Below, piece by piece: positions 49,860 to 60,693 of a DNA stretch of 64,000 nucleotides. A model generated the notes under the pieces. The model had not been told where the DNA came from. It was given only the letters and a program-made list of their open reading frames with translations, and made no database searches. The DNA is taken from contig NW_024881272.1 of NCBI RefSeq assembly GCF_018691265.1, forward strand, positions 22,061,323 to 22,125,322, read 5' to 3'. Numbering within the stretch: position 1 is the first letter of the stretch; every line of letters begins with the position of its first letter. The translations under genes were made by a program, and so were the position numbers. This DNA is from Tyto alba. Lineage: Eukaryota > Chordata > Aves > Strigiformes > Tytonidae.

Positions 49860-52800
49860 TGCATGCAGAACGTCCCTCAACACAGGGGCAGAAGCAACAA
49901 AATGGTACCCACCCAAGCCCAGGAAACAAATAAACACAACAGGTGGAGGGACCAAACCAGGTTTAACCATAGCTAATATGTGCTTTCATGGGCACATATC
50001 CTCCATCAAAGCACCAGGTATGTATTCATTTTAAGACACAGTCATATGTAATCATGATGCTTTGCTGAATTAAGTTCATAACACACAAAACAAGACTTTG
50101 GGACACTATCCTCCAAGTTATGTGTCAAAGCTCCTTCTACAATCATGGAAAGAATTAGGCCCATCAGAGTGGATCCAAAACAACCAACAACTGTGAAACT
50201 GGCTTCTTGTGTAGCCAGGAGGAGTTCCAGGAAAGAGCCTCCAGAAAACCTCCCCACACACAGGCTGGATAATAAAATCCATTCAAAGGAAAGGAATTCA
50301 TAGGAATTGATGGTATTAAGAGCTCAAAGACTCAGACCTTTGGAAAACAGAATAAGGAGATGCAGACAGATCCATCTCCTTTCAGAACTCCCATGTATCT
50401 CCTCCGACACTGTCTCTGAGGACAAGGTACAACCAGGAGGGCTGTGTCAGGGCTCTGTGCAGGCAGTGACTGTGAAGGAATAAATTGTGCTGAGAAAGCA
50501 GAGACTGTCGCACACTGAGGAGAACAAGAGGAATGGGAAGCAAAGCAGGTGAAGGCAGAGGTCACTGCTGGTCTGATGAGAACAACCAGCACACAAGGCA
50601 CATACTCCTTTCACAGAGACTCAGTTTTCTGTCAGACATCAGCTCTGGTAAATTCTCCCAGAGGCTGCCCTAAATCAAATTCCAGGACACAGCAGTAATG
50701 TCCTGCACTTGATGCAGCCAAGGTCCCTTGGAACCATGCCCTGAAGTTACTCCACATGTTATCTATCGAGTTTCGTATCCTGGAAGAGAAACAATGCTAC
50801 TTTATCTGTGGCCAATCAAACAAATTGGTTCCGTAAATGATGGTCAACAGAAATTTCTAGTACAGAGTGGCTGATGCCTCCTGTCCGATCAAGGAACCTG
50901 TGAAAGGAAGAAATTAAAAGATGCAGATATAAACATCTGCAGGGTTCTGAAGCAGACACCTGGATTCCACTTCAGTCCCATTTTAGGAAGACAAACCCCT
51001 GTGGGGACTCATCTGTATTCCCTCACAGATCATAAAATACACATGATATTCCCCAGCACCAGCTGGCTCAGCAGGAATGTTCTGCCAAGCTTCTCCCAGA
51101 CAAAAGCCAGCCATCCTCATTTGGCAGTATTAAAACACTGAACACATTTGTGCAGAGTCTTTCCTCCAAATCAGTATACTTCAGTCCCAGGTAGCACGTG
51201 AACCTTGTCCAGATGTGTGAAAATATCAGGTATTTGACACATCGTGGTATTTCTTCACCCTAAACAGTAATATCATCATTCATCTCAAAGAAAGTGGAAT
51301 CATTAACATAGAACACTATTTTAATATGAAAGGCTCTAGGGGAATACTTGCCAGAATGCTTTACTGAACCTTAAAGTTTTCATGTGCAAGCATACACAGT
51401 GCTTGTAACATGGGCCAGTCACAGCTTCGAGGAGCAAAACACAGGCTCTCTCAGGCTCCAGACTACAGCCGCGCTCTCCCTCTCGCAATAGCTCTTGGAC
51501 TAGATCAAGTTCCAGCAGTGCTGAGCTGCTCGGATTACAACATGGTGGCTAAGAAAATGCACCACTATACCTCATTCCAGGAAGTCAGGGGTTGCCCCGT
51601 TTAATTACTCAACATTTTGGCTAAGCTGTTCTTCCCCAGACAACTTTAATCTTTCCTTACCACTCAGATATATTTATCACCTAAGATAGCATCTGGGTTT
51701 TAAAGCAGGAATGTTGCAACTTTGCTGAGGTCATAGCTTATAGAAACCCCTGCTTGCTCATTGAAGTTCTCCATGCTGGCTTCAAATAGAGTGCAATTCC
51801 AGAAATGTATTTTAATTATTATTTTAAAATAATTTTTAAAATGCAGAGGTTGTTCTGAAAAAGCTACATCTCAATAATTTCTCCACCTTCATTTAGCAAT
51901 GTATTTTCTTTCCAAAGCAGACCTCAATACTAAAGAAGTAATGCACTCAAATCCAATTCAAGGGGGAGCAGGTTTTACTGTTTTTTTGCTGAGATATGGG
52001 GAAAAAAAAAATTAATGGAAAAATTCTCATCACCGTAATTTTAATGATTTACCTTGCTCAGAGGTACTGGCAGAAACAAGCCACCTCTGTTGTAACTAAC
52101 TCCTTCCTTGTGTGAAGCTTACTACTCAGTGACATGATAATGGTATTTAATAACTGTTCTGGTAATGCAGCAACAGCGAATCACTACAAATACTTTTTAA
52201 TTTTTCTGATTGTTAAACTTTGAATTTTACAGTGTTGTCTACTTGCTGCTGTCTTTATTAGCTCGGCTGAACTGATTTTATACTCACTTGTTAGAAGCTT
52301 ATTATGACTTATCTTATACATCTGTCACTGCAAATTGTCCCTGTGCCTGGTGAGAATTCTGCAGCATGGCCACTCTGTCATGTTTTGGTCTGAGCATTTA
52401 ACACGAACTTACATTTCATGTTTTATTAGGACATTCACAAAGCCATTATCATCCTCACCTAATCACAGCTTGATATCTAAGAAGCTTGAACAATTCTTTT
52501 AATAACACATTTTTTTAACTGTACAAAATGGGAATGACTTGGAGCAATGGGACAAGCCTCCTTAGAGAAGCACAGTATAATAAGACATAAGAATATCAAG
52601 TTAAGCTATCATTACAACAAATAAACCAATGTTTTTTCCCCATTGGGAAGGTTCAACATGGACTTATTAATAAGGACTACAGTAACAACAACTCAGACAG
52701 ACCAGCCTACACTGAACTGCAGAGCACTGTCACTAGCCTGGGTTAAACGAGGCTGGAAATTCAATTACCTCTGTTACAGCACCAATCATGGCTAATTAAC

Positions 52801-52906
52801 CCACAGGTTAATGGGTGAAGAAGCTTTGAATTTGAAACACCGTAAGTCACTGAAATCTTTCTTAGTAAAAGCCTCAGTCAAGTTGCAAGAAAATAGCATA
52901 GATCTG
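49860..52906. other. GC-richer, unassigned stretch (50.0-51.6 kb) then AT-rich DNA
   Basis: From about 50040 to 51130, and again at 51410-51604, the DNA is richer in G and C than most of the window. The second patch also has a cluster of CpG (for example in CTTCGAGG, GCCGCGCTC and CTCTCGCA). A plus frame at 51410-51604 starts with ATG and gives 64 residues with no known domain; a minus frame at 50332-50601 gives 89. No transposon or gene is recognised. Candidates are an old LTR, a transcript exon or a regulatory island. Confidence 0.4.
52902..52906. repeat. Left copy of 5-bp target-site duplication
   Basis: ATCTG directly before the LTR's TG terminus; the matching copy is at 53508-53512 after the CA terminus. 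Confidence 0.9.
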
Positions 52907-53507
52907 TGTTCTGGTTTTGGATGGGATACAGTTAATTTTCCTTCTTAGTAGCTAGAATAGCTCTGTGTTTTGGATTCAGTATGGGATTTGACATGAGAAG
53001 AAGATAATACACTGATGTTTTTAGCTATTGCAAAGAAACCAAGGACTTTTCAACTTCTCATGTCTTGCTAGTGCACAGGTGCACAAGAAACTGGGAGGGA
53101 GAGTACTAGAGCACCGGACCCAAATTAGCCAATGGAATATTCCATATCATACAACGTCATTCTCAGCGTATAGAAGAGGGTTGGCCAGGAAGCTCTCCCA
53201 CTCTTCCAGAATAGTGGTTTGGGGATTTTCCCTCCTCTGGGATCACTACTCAGGAACAGGCTGGGCATTGGTTGGTGGGTGGTGAGCAATCACACTACAC
53301 ATTACTTGTTTGTATTTTCTATTATTATTATTATTAATTATTATTATTATTATTTTATTTTATTTCAATTATTAAATTGCTTTTATCTCAACCTATGAGT
53401 CTCCTTACCTTTAACCCTCCAATTCTTTCACCCATCCCCCAGGGCAGGGAGAGGGTGAGCAAGCAGCTGCATGGTGTTTGGCTGCTGGCTGGGTTTATAC
53501 CACGACA
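52907..53507 (+). mobile_element. Solo LTR, avian ERVL-type family, intact target duplication
   Basis: The element begins TGTTCTGGTTTTGGATGGGA and ends GGGTTTATACCACGACA. It is 601 bp long and flanked by a perfect 5-bp direct repeat ATCTG (52902-52906 and 53508-53512), as expected for this class. It contains a degenerate TATA region (GCGTATAGAAG, near 53168), an ATT-rich tract (about 53320-53365) and an ATTAAA signal before GCTTTTATCTCAACC. By eye it is the same family as the 16836-17431 element, in the opposite orientation. No internal viral sequence is present. A 85-codon frame inside it (53028-53285) is not a gene. Confidence 0.95.
53320..53365. repeat. ATT-rich simple repeat inside the LTR
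   Basis: Runs of ATT with two TTAATTA and TTTTATTTTATTT variations lie just before the LTR's ATTAAA signal. Confidence 0.9.
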
Positions 53508-53512
53508 ATCTG
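53508..53512. repeat. Right copy of 5-bp target-site duplication
   Basis: ATCTG directly after the LTR, identical to the left copy. This fixes both ends of the insertion and its clean, solo state. Confidence 0.9.
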
Positions 53513-56500
53513 CTATTTATGAACATCTGAATTTGCACATTCCTGTAGGTTAGGTATAATGTAGCTAACATTCACTATACTAAAGTAAAAGGCAAGCACA
53601 TAGACATGTTTTTGTAAGTATAACTTACATTTGGAATACAGAGTATTAGTTTCTCTTTAAGGATTGGCATATTATTTTTCAGAAGCATCAACAGATCTTT
53701 AATGAAATATTTTGTCCAAGGATTTTTGCTGTTCTACATATGAGCCAAAACAACAGGATCTCAAGCAGTCCTGAACTTCCTAATAACTTTCTGCTATAGC
53801 AACTGAACTGGACAAAATAAAGCAAGGCCACCATTTACACCACAGGAAACATCACTTCCTGCAAGACCATCTTCAAAGCATTTCATTTCACCTCAAGACC
53901 ATCTAATTTGTGAGCTCTGGCTTAATCACAGTTCATGGCAAAAGGATGAAAGATAAATCCTAAAAAAAAAAGGCTAAAGTCCTGAGGGATTAGAAGATGT
54001 TTTGTAGATGCTCTGTTCAAAATCAGCTGCTTAAGTAGATGCAGTTTCACATGGACACCAAGAGAAGAGAGGTCTTTTAAGTGACATACATTCCTTTCTG
54101 TACTAGCTGCATCCAACCATGTTCAACAGCATTACTCCAAAATAATTCAAACTGCTGAATCACAGAGGGATGGCACTTACAAAACCAGATGGAAATCCAA
54201 GTATGTGTTTTGCAGAGCAGCTCTGCAGCACTAACCACTCACTCAGGGGTGAACAAGTCTTTCTTTCTTCTCCTTCTGAAATTAAAGCATTCTTCTCTGT
54301 TAAGAGAAATACAAGAAAAAAAATCAACTAAAAACCAAACACAACTCAAATAAAAGAAAATTATTTTCCTTTCTTATCAGTGGTATGTCAGCACCAGTTA
54401 GCTTTTGCCAGCTGTCGTAGACTGCCTTTGAAATAGGTACCTCCTCTCATGATGATTTGGAAATGCCAAAACAGAATCCTAAATGTAAAACCCAGCAGGA
54501 ATATATCGGAAACCAGAGGTAGCGGAATATCTGCTTTCTTACTGTATTTTTCTTCAAGAAAAGATATATTTTTTCCATGACTAGGGAAATAGAAGAGCTC
54601 TAGCTCTCTTCCAGTGTTCACTAAACAGACAGAAAGTCTTTTCCTTACAAAGATACTGGAGAATGAAAGGAATAATCCACCCATGAAGCTGCAGCACTGA
54701 CTTTACCATAGCCCTTAGTTCTGCTGATCCCTTCTCCACTCCTGCTGGCTAGCCCACAGCCCCAGAGAGGACATTTCTTAAGCGCTGGAGTCTGGCACAC
54801 CTGAGCATGAATACCAGAAAGCCTTTATCTCTCTTCTCTCCTACCCATCTCTGTCCTACAAAGGACCTGGTTCTCTGGATGCAGATTGGGTCTCCAGAGG
54901 ATAAAAGGGAAGATTTTCCCTTGTGATTAGACTTTTTACAAGTTGTTGTCTTGCTGAAATATTTAAAGTTAAAAGCATGCCACTTTCTTCATTCTCAGAT
55001 GCCTCACATACACAATTTAATGAAAAAATCAACAACCTATTACATTTCCCATTTATGATCTGTTTTTTCTTAAAAGAAAGTAAAACACACATATTGTGGC
55101 TTTCAGGGACAAAGGAAGCTGTCAGTAACAACCATGCAAGGTATTATATCCAAGGATTAGCCTATCAGGAAACTACATGATAATTAATTGGCCACAGCAC
55201 TGAGTTTTGAAACAGAGGTTGGGTCATGTTACAAGAAGGACAGCAGAGTTAGTTACTCCTCCAGAGAGCTCTTAAGTCAGTAGGAGACTTTAGATCCTTA
55301 TTCTTTTAACATAAAACTGATATCCCACATGTTGTATATAAATACTATTCTGTGAAATTAGTGGTCAGACAGTATTTATATGTCACACCAATATTTTCCA
55401 GATGTAGACTTTGATATTCCCAAGGAAAAAGCAAAAAAAACAGCTAATTCAGGGGATCCTCAAAGTAAACCTCAATGCTGTTAATTTTCTAATGTTGTAT
55501 TCTTTTTGGCAATGCTAACTTAAACTCATAAACAATAGGATTGTATCCCAGAGAATGCAGCATGCCCTCAACCACAACTGAAAGCAATAGGAGCAGAGCA
55601 TGCTGAGCACCTGGCAGGAAAAGTCCTTAATTAGCACCATTTGGAAAGCCATAATATGAGATCACTCACTCTTGGCTCTTAAGAAAGAATACAAGGTGGT
55701 CCAGAAGGGAAAATGCACCCAAATCAAACACACGTGTTGACATACACCATTACCCTGCTGATTTAAATAAAAAGGGTAGGATTTTATTCTTATAACCACT
55801 CTAGAATTGTCCTGTATTTTGTGTTTACCCATTAGCACAGATTCTGTGCAAACTACTTGTGTTCAGTTGTATGGATTAGAACCATAACAAAAATTGGTAA
55901 CTGGGTCTCATTCTAAAAAAGCCATACTTAATTTGACATAACTGTCCTTTTAAAGTTAATGACACTATTTATGCTCTTATGCAAATAAGAGCAAGAAATA
56001 CAGAATCATTTGCAGAGTCACTCTTTGCATAAATTAAATTACTCTTTCTTGTTAAAAAGAGGAAAATAATTTTAAAGGAAGAAACAGTTTGAGGTAAGCC
56101 ATAAACAGACAATGTCTAGAATTTCTTCATTGTAATCAGTTTGTAATTGAAAACTTCATAAACATGACAGGCTGCCTATATTCTGAAGAAACCTCCTTCT
56201 CCTCTGTAGAGTATGGTATATAATTCAGTGAAAGAAAATACCTTTGTCAGTCTCAGATCCTCTCTTCTACCACTTCATCTTTGATTGTATTTTACTTGCA
56301 TTGAGTAACAATTTCCAATCCTTTTGCTGAGATGGTTTATCTCTTCTTTTAGTCAGAGCTCAACTTCTTTCTCAGGAACATGGCACACCACAGCACAGAA
56401 GTTACATGCAAGCATTCATCATGCCAGTTTAAGTGTCCAGTGTTCAGCTCTAGTCAGGAAATTCCTACATTTCATTCAGCTTATTAATGCATGTATGTTG

Positions 56501-58587
56501 TATGAAAAACAGTTAATATTTCTTCAAGACTAAGAAAACTTACGTGATTCTAAAATCACAGAAGAAAAAAGAAAACATGGTGTGACTGTCTATAGCTTTT
56601 AAAAAAATCAGTCTGCAGTACTTGTAATTAATAACACCTCTCACTGACATAAAAGCGGAAGGGGGGGGTTGCGTGTGCGTTAGGAAAACGTTTCACTTTT
56701 TTTTTTTTTTCAATTTACATTTGCCAGGAGGAAACAGAGGACAAAACAAAGTGACTCTAGCTGAAATTTTGTCTCCTTCAACACAACGATTCTGCTGTGC
56801 CATGTTCCTGATTTCTACTATGACCACCACCATCACGTGGATAATAAAATAACGTTACTTGGAGAAATGTGGTAATTTTTTCAATGTGATGTTTATTTTG
56901 ACCAACAGATTGCAGTAGAGCCAGTTTCTCTCTAGACTACATGATAGCTGGTTTTGTCCAACAATTAAATGATTCACTGGGTCTCTTTCCCTGAAGCAGT
57001 TAAATTTAAAGAAAAATAATAGTAAATTTGCCAAAATAGCTTTGCTTTTTCTATGCCATATGTTTCATATTACCAATTTAAGATTATAAATCTGGCAAAG
57101 GATATTGGCCATCTTGTCTAGATGCAGCCAATTCCTACTCTTATGCTGCAATGGAGTCAGCAGATCCAATCTCACAGCTAAACTTTTATCAGCTATTCTC
57201 GTTAATGTTACCCAGTGTTCATTTTGTTGCTAATAACATAAAAAGACAATGTAAATGCATACATGGTCATATTTTAAAATAAAAATGCAAGTACAGATAA
57301 GTCAGTTCAGAAAACCTCAATTTCAATGTATAAAATGTAACAATCTTAACAAGCAGCCTGCTCCTGTAAAACCCTGAATCTATTCAACCTCCAGGACAAC
57401 ACTACTAAAAAACGCCATCTTAAGGATCCCAGCAAGAGGCTCCACACTTCTATTGAGAGGGGGTTTTTGGTTTTATGTTTGGTTTTGTTTTGTGTTTGGT
57501 TTGGGATTTTTCTGAAAAAAACATCGATAACCAAACACAGCATGATTCCCATTCCAGTCAGGAATACTTTTGTCATTGAATCCAGTCTGGGAATGAACTC
57601 TTCATAAAAATACTTTTAACATTATTTATCACTGCCTTACTAACTCCGTTGACATGTACTGCATCAACTACTGCAGAAGCAAGAATAAAGCAGGACTCTC
57701 AATATCAACATCAATACCATCATCTTGGCAATCTCTGTACTGCTTCATTGACTTACTACCATGAACTAATCACAAACCTACCTAAGATTCAGCTAAATAC
57801 TGAACATCCTAGGAGACAGCACTGACAAACCAGATATAATTTTGAAGACTCTGTAAGGATGAGAAAAGGAGAGAGAATGGTACATATCAAAACTTATGTC
57901 AGTAAATAAAGTTACCAGATCTATAAAGTGATCTTACTGAAGAAGCAAGGACACGCTGTATTCACTTGATCTCCTTCAGAGGAATAGTATGTAATTGAAG
58001 AGCTGTGAATGGTAGAAAAGTTTTGTGTGTTATACTATGTTGATAGACAATCATGATTCATCCAGCATCCTCCAGGCTATTTACTGAGTAATCCATTAGC
58101 TACTACTAATTTTCATCTTGCAATTAAATTCTTTTCCTATATAAAACAGGGAGGCAATTGTGCTTAGCACTGGAAAGACTACCACATACACACAAACACC
58201 ACTGAGTTAATTAACACCAGTTAGTTAATTAAAACCTGTTAGTAATTATGTGACACCCACAATCCTGACATTACTGTCATGGTAGGGCTCTATCAACCAC
58301 ATAGGAGGACCTCCCCAGCTTGTTTCCACCCTCACACTCATAATATTCCTCTCTCAGTCATCGCAATGGAGCATTTCCCAGTATGAGAAGAGAGAATTAT
58401 CCCACCGTGAGATCATGGTAGAACAGCCACAAAGCAATGCCAGTATTCCTCCACTGTTATGCCATCTTAGGCTAGGATGGATGTTTCAGATGCCAGAACT
58501 AGGAGCACTCAAGTCAACTGGCCAGATGTTTCATGATTCCTTTTGGATAAGCGCCCAGATCAAACCTAAGCAATTTAAAAGAATAAA
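53513..58587. other. AT-rich DNA, no gene seen
   Basis: It contains a G(8) run at 56661-56668 in a small GT-rich patch, a T(14) run at 56697-56710 and a TTTGG-type low-complexity stretch at about 57460-57506. All frames are under 100 codons with no domains. Confidence 0.6.
57460..57506. repeat. T/G low-complexity stretch
   Basis: Irregular units of TTTGG, TTTTG and GTTTTG, with one ATG interruption. Confidence 0.8.
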
Positions 58588-58695
58588 CCTTTTTTTCTTT
58601 TTTTCCCCCTTTTATTTTCTTTTTTCCTTTTTTCTTTTTTTTTTTTTTTTTATTTTTTCCTTTTCTTCCTTTTTTTTATCTTTTTTTCCTTTTTC
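58588..58695 (+). repeat. Long pyrimidine tract, about 108 bp
   Basis: The plus strand is almost all T and C for about 108 bases, broken only by single A at about three places. It explains the poly-Phe middle of the 176-codon plus frame 58415-58945, which is therefore an artefact. Such tracts can adopt triplex structures and slip during replication. Confidence 0.93.
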
Positions 58696-60573
58696 GAGTG
58701 GAATGTCCTTTACCAGTGTATCACTTTTCCCAACTGGCTTTCTAATTATAAAAGTATTTGATTGTAGTGCATATAACTGTGGTTTAAAACATCCCAACTA
58801 TTTTAACCAAGTTGAACTTTATGAGAAGTCTTTGCAAAGTTGGCTTATATTTGCCACACGCAAATATATATTTAATGTAACAGGAATAAACAGAATACTA
58901 TTGCATAAAAGCTGGAGAGGAGAAAAGCTTCGAAGAGCAAGTTAAAATTAAATTAATTAACAAAAATTATCATTTTCAAACCTTTCTTCACTTAGTTCTT
59001 GATTACACAAATAAGTTTTTTCACTTGATTACAAATAGGCAAAGTTGTTATAGAGGTAGAAATCAAGCAAATGCAACTTTTAGCACATTCATAACACTCT
59101 GAAAGCCACGTGCTTCAAACTGAGGAAATTTTTGTCAGGAGCTGCCAGGTAAGCCAGAAGTTATAGCAAAGAGCACTGGCCAAAAAAAAAATATATAAAA
59201 TAATCCATAACTGAAGTGGAAAAGAAAATAATACTTTTAGATACTAAAGTGTGAAATAATTCTGTGACTTCATATTTAATTTCCATCTACTGACCTTTTC
59301 CTAAGGGAATACAGTCCAGTTTCTCTTTATCTCAGGAACTATCTTCAGACACTCTATTTTTAGCATCTGTCTTGTAGAGATCTTTTCCGATTAGAATAAT
59401 TTCATTAAAGAGGACATTCAGCTTATAGCCAGGAAACCAAGATACTAGGCTTTAACTTCAGTTTGGTCTTTGGCAAATAATGAAAATTTGACAGCTTCAC
59501 TTATCCAGCTGTAAAAAAAATTTTTTTGAGGCCTTAGAGAAGTGTGAGACATTGACTGTGCATATTGATTTATATCATCTTAAAATAGGATTAGAACCTC
59601 TCTGTTAATCAAAATAGCTTGTTTCCCCTACCTATTGAAAGGACCATTACCTTCTCTCCATCAATTCTCTTTCCCTCCTTTACCTCTTCACCATCTGGAG
59701 GACTCATACTTTCTTAGTTTTGCCCATTCTTCTGCCCTCATTTCTGTAATAACGAACAGTGATGACATCTTGAAACAAGGAGCAAAGGAAGGTGCCTGCT
59801 GAGAATTACCTAGTCCTTGTCTGCATGCGTAGTAGTTGTGCCCTCAGTTTTCATCTGAAAATTACTTAGTCTGAAAACTCAAGTCTTCTTCCACAGCTGT
59901 TACTGACATTTGTGCCTTCTTTCAGAGCAGAAATATTTATTTTCAAAATATTCAGACAATCTTGTGAAACAACTTGGAACCTGTCATGATTCATAATACA
60001 AGACAAACATATTTTCACTAACTCTATCAGAATCCCTGCTTTAGGTGCTTGTAGTGAGCCTTCCTAAGGCAAATAGAAGGTTGTGTGGAAAATTAACAAA
60101 TTGACCTTTACAATCATATTTAGAAAACAAGACCTTTTTTGAAATAAATTCAGCCTAGTTATACCATTACTTATTTTGCTGTATAACCTTTATTTTACTG
60201 ACGAATGTCGACTTTACAGCAGCTTTGCACTAATGCCTTATTGACATAAATTGGGTCTTTTTTGGGATTTTTTTGTTTGTTTGTTTTAATAAAATTTTCA
60301 AATTCCAGTCCACTTTTCAGTAAAAATAGCTGCAAAAAAAAAAAAAAAAAAAACAAAACAAAACATCTCCTCTTATACAAGTTATCTACATGACTCAGAC
60401 TCTCTTAGGTAGCTTCAGGTCACCTTCCATAATCCATTCTCCCTAAGTCTGTTTGGCCTCATCCATTGTTCACTGTGTCCAGAAATAGACTGGACAGTCA
60501 GTAGAATGTCTATTGAAAAAATATCATCAAGGTTCACTTCTCAAAACATTATACCGTTTCTCTTTTCTTCCAG
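58696..60573. other. AT-rich DNA, no gene seen
   Basis: There is an A(20) run at 60334-60353 followed by CAAAACAAAACA. No gene or transposon is recognised. Confidence 0.6.
60334..60353. repeat. A(20) homopolymer with CAAAA tail
   Basis: Twenty A followed by CAAAACAAAACA, a small low-complexity block. Confidence 0.92.
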
Positions 60574-60693
60574 TCTCAGGCACAAAGCTGTGGGAGGAAG
60601 CACAACAGCAAAGAAGCCTCCTCAATGGCACAGTGTAAGAATTGGCACTTTGGTATTTGTTATTCACACAGGTTTTCTGCTGTCATTATAAAG
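60574..60693 (+). other. Candidate 120-nt exon, unidentified
   Basis: A very strong acceptor (CCGTTTCTCTTTTCTTCCAG, ending at 60573) precedes the block and a consensus donor (TAAAG|GTGAGC, GT at 60694) follows it. The length is exactly 40 codons, and the frame starting at 60574 has no stop, so it would be a phase 0-0 cassette exon. The peptide is basic and Cys/His-containing at first (C-G-R-K-H, later C-K-N-W-H-F-G-I-C) and more hydrophobic at the end. A second frame is open to its last codon, where it meets TAA. No domain is recognised. A coding exon or a lncRNA exon both fit. Confidence 0.35.

Noticed and set aside
49650..50034. Several repeat-protein frames on both strands
   Set aside because: They are translations of the (ATGG)n microsatellite.
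53028..53285. 85-codon frame inside the plus-strand solo LTR
   Set aside because: Solo LTRs of this family carry no gene; the frame is incidental.
58415..58945. 176-codon plus-strand reading frame
   Set aside because: Its middle is the 108-base pyrimidine tract read as Phe/Ser/Leu; no domain, no splice context.
59640..59760. Purine-rich minus-strand block with acceptor and GTAAAG donor
   Set aside because: All three frames contain stops within the block.
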